Assembly (NCBI GenBank): GCA_021160845.1
Contig: JAGHBT010000175.1
Location: 1 to 8,107, forward strand
DNA: 8,107 nucleotides
Source of the DNA: a bacterium
GTDB taxonomy: Bacteria > Krumholzibacteriota > Krumholzibacteriia > Krumholzibacteriales > WJIX01
Direction of reading: 5' to 3'
In this document: positions 1-5,841 of the stretch, one piece after another
How the letters are laid out: each line of letters opens with the position of its first letter
Numbering within the stretch: the first letter of the stretch is position 1
Notes under the pieces: generated by a model
Databases searched by the model: none
What the model saw: only the letters and a program-made list of their open reading frames with translations
What the model was told of the DNA's origin: nothing
Translations under genes and position numbers: made by a program

Positions 1-2460
1 AAGTCAGACGAGTTGCCCTATGGCGACGGAGATGGAACGATTGAAGAGGGAGAGAGCTTTCTGCTTAAAATTGGAATAAAGAATTTTGGAACAGGAACGG
101 CTGTTGGGCTGGAAGGTGTAATTTCCTCTCTGGATCCTGATCTTACAGTTACGGACAGTGTTTCCCTTTACAATGACATAGTTCCCCTCGGGATCGAATA
201 TGGGGACGGATTTGTTCTCTTCGAAGACAGCCTAACCCGGAATAATAACTACACAATAACTCTAACCGATAATTGTGGAAGAATCTTCAGCGAGCAACTT
301 GAGCTGAGATCTCCCCCGGCGCCGGAGAATGTCAATCTGGATGCGAGTTATGGGGATACAGAAATTGTGTTGTATTGGCACGACGGTTCTTCCGGTGATA
401 CATTAAATAATTTTCTTGTATACCGTTCTCAAAATTCCGGAGGACCCTGGGATCAGGCGAGTACAGATCTGCTTTTTCACACGACTTTCCATGATTATGG
501 TTTATTGTCAAGTAATCGTTATTTCTATATTATCGCTGCTATAGATTCATGTGGAAATATGGGGCCCTACTGTTCTGAAGTCTCAATAACAACGAGTCCT
601 CCGCAGCTTTCCGGCTGGCCAAACAGATTGGAAAAGGAAACATCTTCCAGCCCGAAAATTGCTGATATTGATGGTGATACCCATTATGAGCTTGTTGTCG
701 GATCGGATTATATTTACGCGTGGCATGCTGACGGGATTGAAGTAAGAGACGGGGATAATAAACCCATGACCTGGGGAATCCTTAATACAGAAGGCGATAA
801 TTTTGTTGCCGCCCCGGCCCTTGTGAACCTCGACGGTCAGGCTGGCGCTGAAATTATTGGATCATCATGGAATACTAAGGAGATTTATGTTTTTGATCAT
901 GATGGGAATAACCTTCCCGGATGGCCAAAGAGTACAAGTAATATATGTTGGGCGAGTCCGGCAGTGGGAGATTTTGATGGTGACGGTGATAAAGAAATTG
1001 TAGCCCACGACATAAGCGGGAATGTTTATGTTTGGCATCATGACGGGATTGAGCTGATGGATGGTGATGCTAATCCGGCCACAGATGGGATTTTCCTTGC
1101 AGGAGACGGAACTTCCGATGGGTGGCATGTTTCAACTCCCGCCTTCGCCGATATGGATGGAGATGGTATTTTAGAGCTAATAGTCGGGGATCACAATGAC
1201 AGTCTTTATTGTTTGAATTCCGATGGAAGTTCCGTAAGCGGCTGGCCCGTTTTTATCGGCGACGCTGGGGCTGTCCTTACCAGCAGTCCTGCAGTTGGCG
1301 ATATAGATGACGACGGTGAGATGGAGGTTGTTGTGCAGAACAGCAAGGGGGGGGTGATGGGAGTAAATCATGATGGCAGCCTTATGAGCGGTTGGCCGGG
1401 ATGGGTAAAGAGTAATGGTTATTTTATTGGTTCTCCGGCGCTGGGGGATTTGACCGGTGATGGAAAACTTGAGGTTGTAATTCCCGGAAATAACGGGCTT
1501 TGCTATATCTTTCGCTCTAATGGTTCATATTTACCGAATTGGCCCCAGCCCTATGATCAAAGTGGTGGAACGACAGAATCTTCACCTATAATAGCGGATT
1601 TGAATAACGATAACAGTCTTGATATCATCCTCTCTTGCGACGAGGGACAGTTAAATGCCTGGGATGTCAGTGGAAACTATCTGTTGGGATTTCCTATTAG
1701 ACTTAAAGGATTTGTTCGCGGTACTCCCACGGTTAAGGACTTGGACCAGGACGGGGATATTGAACTTGCGGTGTCCTGCTGGGACCAGAATGTTTATGTG
1801 TGGGATCTTGAAGCTGACGCATATTATCAGTATGATCCCTGGAACGGATTTCACGGTAACCTGCACAATAACGGGTGGTATCACTATGCCGATGTTACGG
1901 CTACGAATGATATAGCATTCGATTATCAGATTTACGCGGGTATGGTAAGGTTGGATTGGCTGGTTCCTAATGGGATTGATTCCTGGAGTCTATATAGGAG
2001 GACGGATGATACTGGATATGAATTGATAAGTGGCGGTTTGAGGGCGGATGAAACCAGATTGATTCAATATACGGACAGAACGACTCAGGAGGGACTAGTT
2101 TACTATTACAAAATTGAAGGAGAAGATGATAATATATTCTTTGAAACAAATGGTGTTAATGTGCCTGTTACTCGAGCGAGGCTCTATCAGAATAACCCAA
2201 ACCCCTTCAATCCGTCTACGAAGATAGCCTTTACCGTCCCCGGCGCTTCCGAATCGAGTCAGAATACACTGCTTGTAATCTTCGACGTAAGAGGAGCTAT
2301 AGTAAAAACTCTTATTAACAGACCGGTGGCCGGCGGCAGACATTTGGTTGAGTGGCAGGGGGATAATAATCGGGGAAAGCCTGTCTGTAGCGGTGTCTAT
2401 TTTTCGCGTCTCCGTGTGGGAGGTTTCAAGGATACGAAGAAAATGATACTTCTTCGTTAA
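1..2460 (+). CDS. Partial secreted FG-GAP beta-propeller protein with C-terminal FlgD-like/T9SS-type sorting module
   Basis: The reading frame is already open at base 1 (K-S-D-E-L-P-Y-G), so the N-terminus, signal peptide and any catalytic domain lie upstream; the TTG at 13 is not a credible start. Counting that TTG as residue 1: residues 3-100 are an Ig-like region opening with a GDGDGTIEEGE motif; about 101-195 is Fn3-like (YGDTEIVLYW, NRYFYIIAAID); 199-625 carries eight Asp-rich calcium loops of FG-GAP/VCBS type, beginning at 218, 272, 320, 380, 430, 479, 529 and 576, ending in W-G-FHGNLHNNGWY; about 645-705 is a second Fn3-like domain; 722-815 is the tail module, with LYQNNPNPFNPST, FDVRGAIVKTL, and GVYFSRL near the end. 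In this family such tails direct secretion and surface attachment, or form an Ig fold. I infer a large cell-surface or secreted protein. Upstream domains in such proteins are often peptidases, but that cannot be seen here. It is separate from the metabolic operon downstream. Confidence 0.85.
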   Translation, partial: KSDELPYGDGDGTIEEGESFLLKIGIKNFGTGTAVGLEGVISSLDPDLTVTDSVSLYNDIVPLGIEYGDGFVLFEDSLTRNNNYTITLTDNCGRIFSEQLELRSPPAPENVNLDASYGDTEIVLYWHDGSSGDTLNNFLVYRSQNSGGPWDQASTDLLFHTTFHDYGLLSSNRYFYIIAAIDSCGNMGPYCSEVSITTSPPQLSGWPNRLEKETSSSPKIADIDGDTHYELVVGSDYIYAWHADGIEVRDGDNKPMTWGILNTEGDNFVAAPALVNLDGQAGAEIIGSSWNTKEIYVFDHDGNNLPGWPKSTSNICWASPAVGDFDGDGDKEIVAHDISGNVYVWHHDGIELMDGDANPATDGIFLAGDGTSDGWHVSTPAFADMDGDGILELIVGDHNDSLYCLNSDGSSVSGWPVFIGDAGAVLTSSPAVGDIDDDGEMEVVVQNSKGGVMGVNHDGSLMSGWPGWVKSNGYFIGSPALGDLTGDGKLEVVIPGNNGLCYIFRSNGSYLPNWPQPYDQSGGTTESSPIIADLNNDNSLDIILSCDEGQLNAWDVSGNYLLGFPIRLKGFVRGTPTVKDLDQDGDIELAVSCWDQNVYVWDLEADAYYQYDPWNGFHGNLHNNGWYHYADVTATNDIAFDYQIYAGMVRLDWLVPNGIDSWSLYRRTDDTGYELISGGLRADETRLIQYTDRTTQEGLVYYYKIEGEDDNIFFETNGVNVPVTRARLYQNNPNPFNPSTKIAFTVPGASESSQNTLLVIFDVRGAIVKTLINRPVAGGRHLVEWQGDNNRGKPVCSGVYFSRLRVGGFKDTKKMILLR
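649..1272 (+). repeat. Tandem two-blade duplication inside the beta-propeller
   Basis: Two consecutive units of about 105 residues (about 213-315 and 316-420, counting from base 13) align with each other. Both contain WH-DGIE--DGD--P-T-GI (residues 237-256 and 341-360, DNA 721-780 and 1033-1092), two calcium loops, and end near a GWP motif. The anchoring aromatic residues of the GWP motifs fall at 202, 304, 411, 461, 510 and 560. Spacing is therefore about 105 residues for the first two units and about 50 for the rest, which are single-blade units. The DNA of the two long units is similar but clearly diverged, so the duplication is old. Confidence 0.7.
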
Positions 2461-2474
2461 TTATTGCCCTGTGG

Positions 2475-2503
2475 TTGGCAAATTCTGTACCTATTGGTAT
2501 AAA
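2475..2503 (+). promoter_or_regulatory. Promoter-like sequence P1, sigma-70 type
   Basis: TTGGCA (2475-2480) and TATAAA (2498-2503) are separated by 17 bases. Each hexamer matches 5 of 6 of the sigma-70 consensus, and the spacing is ideal. It lies just after the stop of the secreted-protein gene and about 265 bases before the acyl-CoA dehydrogenase start, so it would give a long leader of roughly 260 nt containing the GC-rich hairpin. This is a sequence match only; the sigma factor preference of the host is unknown, and Bacteroidetes-type hosts use a different consensus. Confidence 0.4.
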
Positions 2504-2517
2504 GAAATAGATAGGTA
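2488..2517. promoter_or_regulatory. Inverted repeat overlapping the P1 -10 box (possible operator)
   Basis: TACCTAT (2488-2494) and ATAGGTA (2511-2517) form a perfect 7-base inverted repeat with 16 bases between arms. It spans the TATAAA of P1 and the expected transcription start. That is where a repressor would bind. A repeat of this size in 309 bases of AT-rich DNA could also arise by chance. Confidence 0.3.
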
Positions 2518-2523
2518 ACTTTG

Positions 2524-2564
2524 GATTGGCGGGGGGTTTTCCCGGAAACACCCTCCGCCAAATC
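2524..2564 (+). terminator. GC-rich hairpin without U-tract (terminator-like or leader structure)
   Basis: The arms TTGGCGGGGGG (2526-2536) and CCCTCCGCCAA (2551-2561) pair over 11 positions with one G-U wobble, and two more pairs (2524-2525 with 2563-2564) can form past a bulged A. The 14-base loop can itself pair TTTC with GAAA. It lies about 65 bases after the stop of the secreted-protein gene, where a terminator is expected. No run of T follows on either strand, so it is not a standard Rho-independent terminator. It may be a Rho-associated 3' end, an mRNA-stabilising hairpin, or an attenuator-like element downstream of P1. Confidence 0.5.
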
Positions 2565-2587
2565 TGCTCTATCGTACACATTTATTG

Positions 2588-2646
2588 TTGATTTTTACTA
2601 TTGATTTTGAGTAAGAAAAAGAATGGATAGTCTTTTTCCATATCCA
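2588..2646 (+). other. AT-rich stretch with a direct repeat and two interlocking inverted repeats
   Basis: TTGATTTT occurs twice, at 2588-2595 and 2601-2608. Then GAAAAAGA (2615-2622) pairs perfectly with TCTTTTTC (2631-2638), enclosing an 8-base loop. That loop holds TGGATA (2624-2629), which pairs with TATCCA (2641-2646). The two helices interlock, so they are alternatives or a strained pseudoknot. No family of riboswitch or small RNA is recognised. Confidence 0.3.
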
Positions 2647-2650
2647 ATGG

Positions 2651-2670
2651 CAAGTTTCTAAGTGAACTTG
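2651..2670. promoter_or_regulatory. Inverted repeat just upstream of P2 (possible operator)
   Basis: CAAGTT (2651-2656) and AACTTG (2665-2670) form a perfect 6-base inverted repeat with an 8-base spacer. The repeat ends 5 bases before the -35 box of P2. A further AACTTGA half-site lies at 2734-2740, between P2 and the start codon. The position suits a regulator of the downstream fatty-acid operon, but the sequence does not clearly match a FadR, PsrA or LiuR site as I know them. Confidence 0.35.
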
Positions 2671-2675
2671 ATTTA

Positions 2676-2705
2676 TTGACAGCATGGTATAGATTTTAGT
2701 ATCTT
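2676..2705 (+). promoter_or_regulatory. Promoter-like sequence P2 for the acyl-CoA dehydrogenase operon
   Basis: A perfect consensus -35 hexamer TTGACA (2676-2681) is followed after 18 bases by TATCTT (2700-2705), which matches 4 of 6 of the -10 consensus. An alternative -10 is TAGTAT (2697-2702) at 15 bases. It would start a leader of about 57 nt in front of the first gene of the operon. The -10 is weak, which would fit a regulated promoter. Confidence 0.4.
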
Positions 2706-2757
2706 CTTAATTCCTAACAGTTGTTTGTACCGTAACTTGAATTTGTTTATTTTGTTA

Positions 2758-2762
2758 AAGGA
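2758..2762 (+). promoter_or_regulatory. Shine-Dalgarno site fixing the acyl-CoA dehydrogenase start
   Basis: AAGGA ends 7 bases before the ATG at 2770. This favours that ATG over an in-frame TTG at 2725, which would add 15 residues not expected at the N-terminus of this family. Confidence 0.7.
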
Positions 2763-2769
2763 AAATTTT

Positions 2770-3933
2770 ATGAATTATCAATTAAATGAAGAAGAAAAAA
2801 TGTTGCAGAAAACGGCCGCGGATTTTGCGAATAAATCTCTTGCCGCTGTAGCAGTTGAAAGTAATGAAAAGGGTGAATTCCAAGATGATATATATAAACA
2901 GCTTGGGAAACTTGGGTTTTTGGGAATGACAGTTCCCGAGAAATATGGTGGAGTTGACTTTGGTAATTTTTGTCTGGCTCTTTCAATAGAGCAAATTAGT
3001 AGGGTATGCGCGTCTACGGCAGTGGCAATCTCTGTTCATAATTCCCTCACAAATTGGGTTATTCTTAATTTCGGCAGTGCCGAAACTCGTGAGAAATATT
3101 TGCCTTTATTGGCTTCAGGAGAGGTTCTTGGCGCTTACGCTCTCACCGAATCAAATGCCGGAAGTGATATCGGGGCTATACAAACATCCGCTGTTCGCGA
3201 AGGTGATAATTATATATTGAACGGTTCAAAATTGTTTGTCTCAACCGGGGATAAAGCGGGTGTTGTGATTGTGTTCGCGAGGACAGATACGGAAAACAGA
3301 AAACGGGGTTTGTCTGCTTTTGTTGTAGAACCGGATTTTCCGGGGTTTTCGGTTGGAAAGCCGGAAAAAAAGATGGGGCTTAAGGCATCATCGACCGTTG
3401 AACTTGTTTTTGAAGACTGTGTTGTACCCGTTGCCAACCTTCTTGCCGAAGAAGGAAAAGGTATGTTGATAGCTCTAAGCGCGCTTGATGGAGGCAGGAT
3501 AGGAATTGCCTCTCAGGCTCTTGGGATAGGTCAGGCTGCTCTCGATGAGGCTGTAAAATTTGCCAGGGGAAGAGTGCAGTTTGGTAGGAAAATTATTGAT
3601 TTCCAATCGACGAAATGGAAAATAGCAGAGATGGCAACTAAACTGGAAGCTTCACGTTTATTGGTTTACAATGCCGCTAGATTGCGTGACAGTGGTGATA
3701 TCAGTACGAAACATGTATCGATGGCAAAGCTCTTCGCGACAAGAGCGGTAAACGAAATTGTTTACGATTCTCTCCAAATACATGGCGGGGTTGGTTATAC
3801 TTCAGAGTTTTTGATAGAGAGACTATTTAGGGATGCGAGGGCTCTGGAGATTTACGAGGGGACGAGTGAGGTTCAGAAATTGGTGATTTCCAGAGAGGTT
3901 ATTAAAGAGTACGATAGAATACTTCCTGATTAG
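2770..3933 (+). CDS. Acyl-CoA dehydrogenase, short-chain/butyryl-CoA type
   Basis: FAD-dependent enzyme that oxidises acyl-CoA to trans-2-enoyl-CoA, the first step of beta-oxidation or of branched-chain acyl-CoA breakdown, passing electrons to ETF. The 387 residues are full length for the family. The N-terminus (NYQLNEEEKMLQK) is typical. The first family signature ALTESNAGSDIGA spans residues 124-136; the second begins at QIHGGVGY (336-343), continues through LIERLFRDARALEIYEGTSE, and places the likely catalytic base Glu at 363 in IYEGT. That position is the one used by short- and medium-chain and butyryl-CoA dehydrogenases, not by isovaleryl-CoA dehydrogenase. The flavin and subunit-contact region ARGRVQFGRKI is also present. 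It is the first gene of the cluster, 36 bases before etfB. Exact chain-length preference cannot be read from the sequence; the direct link to an electron-transfer chain suggests a catabolic role. Confidence 0.95.
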   Translation: MNYQLNEEEKMLQKTAADFANKSLAAVAVESNEKGEFQDDIYKQLGKLGFLGMTVPEKYGGVDFGNFCLALSIEQISRVCASTAVAISVHNSLTNWVILNFGSAETREKYLPLLASGEVLGAYALTESNAGSDIGAIQTSAVREGDNYILNGSKLFVSTGDKAGVVIVFARTDTENRKRGLSAFVVEPDFPGFSVGKPEKKMGLKASSTVELVFEDCVVPVANLLAEEGKGMLIALSALDGGRIGIASQALGIGQAALDEAVKFARGRVQFGRKIIDFQSTKWKIAEMATKLEASRLLVYNAARLRDSGDISTKHVSMAKLFATRAVNEIVYDSLQIHGGVGYTSEFLIERLFRDARALEIYEGTSEVQKLVISREVIKEYDRILPD

Positions 3934-3956
3934 GTTGGTATTTGGATCTGGTTTTG

Positions 3957-3964
3957 AAAGGAGG
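3957..3964 (+). promoter_or_regulatory. Strong Shine-Dalgarno site selecting a TTG start for etfB
   Basis: AAAGGAGG is a full complement of the 16S anti-Shine-Dalgarno core and lies 5 bases before TTG at 3970. The family N-terminus (M-K-I-I-V-L-L-K-R-V) begins exactly there and no in-frame ATG lies nearby, so the TTG start is well supported. Confidence 0.85.
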
Positions 3965-3969
3965 AAAAA

Positions 3970-4761
3970 TTGAAGATTATAGTATTATTAAAACGTGTTC
4001 CGGATACTGAAGCGAAAATATTGATTAACAGTGAAGGATCCGGGATTAATGAAGAGGGTGTTAAATTTATAATTAATACTTATGACGAATATGCCATTGA
4101 AGAAGGATTAAAGCTAAAAGAAAATGTTGGTGGAGACAGCACTGTAACTGTGGTTTGCATGGGGCCTGAGGAATCTACAGAGATTATAAGGACGGCTCTT
4201 GCTATGGGGGCTGATAATGCCATTCATATATGCGATGCCGCTCTGGATAACCCAACGCCGGATATGACCGCTACTCTTCTAGCTAAGGCAATTAAGAATA
4301 ACGGGTTTGATATCATTTTCTGTGGAAAACAGGGGATAGACTATGATATGGCCCAGACGCAGGCCTTTTTGGCTGAGAAACTTGATATTCCACAGGTCAA
4401 TATAATATCTGAATTCGCAATTTCCGATGATAACAAAAAGGCCTTTTTAGTGCGGAGCATAGAGGGCGCGGACGAAAAAGTTGAAGCCGATCTTCCAGTG
4501 ATAATATCCTGTAACAAAGGGCTTAACGAGCCTCGTTACGCTTCTCTTCCGGGGATCATGAAGGCTAAAAGGAAAGAGATTAAGAAACTGACTCTGACGG
4601 ATCTTGATTCCAGCGGCGTTCCGGCGGAAAAAGACAGTACAATTATCAAATGGTTATCGCTTCCGAAGAGTGGTGAATGCAAGATTATCGAGGGTGAAGA
4701 CTTCGGTGAAAAGGTTGTAGAACTTGCCAGGTTGTTACGTGAGGAAGCAAAAGTATTGTAG
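3970..4761 (+). CDS. etfB: Electron transfer flavoprotein, beta subunit
   Basis: Small subunit of the EtfAB heterodimer, a soluble carrier taking electrons from acyl-CoA dehydrogenases. The 263 residues match the usual length. Visible features are the N-terminal strand MKIIVLLKRVPDT (1-13), the nucleotide-site stretch GKQGIDYDMAQTQ (119-131), RTALAMGAD (74-82) and the family signature region RSIEGADEKVEADLPVIIS (162-180), which departs from the strict PROSITE pattern at two positions. The recognition loop that docks on the dehydrogenase is conserved: LNEPRYASLPGIMKAKRK with its anchoring Leu at 193. VPDT near the N-terminus resembles flavin-bifurcating EtfBs, while the recognition loop and RTALAMGAD resemble the classical carrier type. 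Asn36 is followed by Thr rather than the common Pro. Start is TTG. It sits 42 bases before etfA, its obligate partner. Confidence 0.96.
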   Translation: MKIIVLLKRVPDTEAKILINSEGSGINEEGVKFIINTYDEYAIEEGLKLKENVGGDSTVTVVCMGPEESTEIIRTALAMGADNAIHICDAALDNPTPDMTATLLAKAIKNNGFDIIFCGKQGIDYDMAQTQAFLAEKLDIPQVNIISEFAISDDNKKAFLVRSIEGADEKVEADLPVIISCNKGLNEPRYASLPGIMKAKRKEIKKLTLTDLDSSGVPAEKDSTIIKWLSLPKSGECKIIEGEDFGEKVVELARLLREEAKVL

Positions 4762-4786
4762 TATGATTAGAAAACTAAAATAATAT

Positions 4787-4795
4787 GGAGGAGGA
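4787..4795 (+). promoter_or_regulatory. Shine-Dalgarno site of etfA
   Basis: GGAGGAGGA ends 8 bases before the ATG at 4804, in the 42-base gap between etfB and etfA. It is a strong site and leaves no doubt about the start. Confidence 0.75.
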
Positions 4796-4803
4796 TATTT
4801 AGA

Positions 4804-5781
4804 ATGAACGATGTTCTGATTTTTGGAGAAATAAGGGATGGAAATCTAAAAAAGGTAATTAAAGAATTGGTTACCGCGGGACGAATTGTTACCGAGGGAA
4901 CCGGAGGATCGATTGATGCTATTTTGGTAGGCAGAGGCGCTTCTGATCTTTCGGAGAGTATCTCCGGCCTTGGAATTAGAAAAACTATATGTGTTGATGA
5001 TGATCAAGTGGAGAAATATTCCACCGAAGGTTACGCGAAAACTCTTTCGGACTTGATTGCGGAGAGTAGCTATGGGTATATTCTATTTGGAGCAACTGCT
5101 ATGGGCAGGGATCTCAGCCCGAGAGTCGCCGCCCGTGTAGGTGGGGTGATGTTCAGTGACTGTGTGGATTTAAGGTTTGAAGAGGGACGATGCATTGCCA
5201 AAAGACCGGTTTATTCCGGGAAACTTTTTGTTGAGATTGTCCCTGTCGGCAAAAAGCCGGTTTTTATCACATTGAGACCGAACAATATTCCTCCCGCGGA
5301 ATCTGACGGTGGGAAGACTGAAATGGTGTCACGTCCGTCAGGCGTTACCGAAGATATGATCAGAGCTCTGGCAACTGAGATTATTCCGATGGCTGGCGGC
5401 AGGCCTGACATCACTGAAGCGGAAGTAATTGTTTCCGGTGGAAGAGCGATGAAGGATAGTTCAAACTTTGAGATTCTGGGGGAACTTGCGGACCTGCTCG
5501 GTGGAGCTGTAGGGGCTTCCAGAGCTGCTGTTGACGCCGGTTACTCGCTCCAGCCTCTTCAGGTCGGTCAGACGGGGAAAATCGTAAATCCAAAACTCTA
5601 TATTGCATGCGGAATTTCCGGAGCCATTCAGCATCTTGCCGGAATGAGGACGTCAAAGGTTATTGTGGCGATTAACAAGGATCCCAATGCCCCTATATTT
5701 GAAAAAGCGCATTACGGAATTGTAGGAGATCTTTTTGAAGTTGTTCCGGCTCTAACGGAGGAGATAAAGAAGCTTCTGTAG
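4804..5781 (+). CDS. etfA: Electron transfer flavoprotein, alpha subunit
   Basis: Large, FAD-binding subunit of ETF, 325 residues, full length. The N-terminal domain runs to about residue 195 (DVLIFGEIRDGNLKK at the start; GATAMGRDLSPRVAAR in the middle). The C-terminal FAD domain follows: VSGGRAMK, VGASRAAVDAG with Ser239 and Arg240, QVGQTGKIV with Thr257, and an exact match to the ETF-alpha signature LYIACGISGAIQHLAG (265-280) followed by KVIVAIN. These residues correspond to those that hold the FAD isoalloxazine and ribityl chain in the human and Paracoccus proteins. The C-terminus (GIVGDLFEVVPALTEEIKKLL) is also standard. It lies between etfB and the membrane oxidoreductase gene, as expected for a carrier linking dehydrogenase and membrane. 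Confidence 0.97.
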   Translation: MNDVLIFGEIRDGNLKKVIKELVTAGRIVTEGTGGSIDAILVGRGASDLSESISGLGIRKTICVDDDQVEKYSTEGYAKTLSDLIAESSYGYILFGATAMGRDLSPRVAARVGGVMFSDCVDLRFEEGRCIAKRPVYSGKLFVEIVPVGKKPVFITLRPNNIPPAESDGGKTEMVSRPSGVTEDMIRALATEIIPMAGGRPDITEAEVIVSGGRAMKDSSNFEILGELADLLGGAVGASRAAVDAGYSLQPLQVGQTGKIVNPKLYIACGISGAIQHLAGMRTSKVIVAINKDPNAPIFEKAHYGIVGDLFEVVPALTEEIKKLL

Positions 5782-5830
5782 GTTTTTCTAGAATTTTTTA
5801 GTCTGTTTTACAACTTGGCATGATCTTTTG

Positions 5831-5836
5831 AAAGGG
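5831..5836 (+). promoter_or_regulatory. Shine-Dalgarno site of etfD
   Basis: AAAGGG lies 5 bases before the ATG at 5842. A second in-frame ATG at 5851 would have a spacing of 14 bases, which is less favourable. Confidence 0.6.
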
Positions 5837-5841
5837 TTGCT

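Noticed and set aside
1655..1915. Overlapping + strand open frame of 86 codons
   Set aside because: It is a frame-shifted reading of the propeller region, where the FG-GAP motifs clearly set the true frame.
2725..2769. In-frame N-terminal extension of the acyl-CoA dehydrogenase from a TTG at 2725
   Set aside because: The ATG at 2770 has a well-spaced AAGGA and gives the normal family N-terminus; the extra 15 residues have no support.
2770..5781. Clostridial-type bifurcating Bcd-EtfAB complex
   Set aside because: Not adopted as the main reading: the adjacent EtfD and the classical EtfB recognition loop favour electron flow to quinone, and no ferredoxin, crotonase or thiolase gene is adjacent. 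The question is kept open under the EtfB finding.
5768..5793. Palindromes AGAAGCTTCT and TTCTAGAA around the end of etfA
   Set aside because: They are short, one lies in coding sequence for the C-terminal KKLL end, and they form no convincing terminator or operator; the gap to etfD looks like an ordinary intra-operon spacer.
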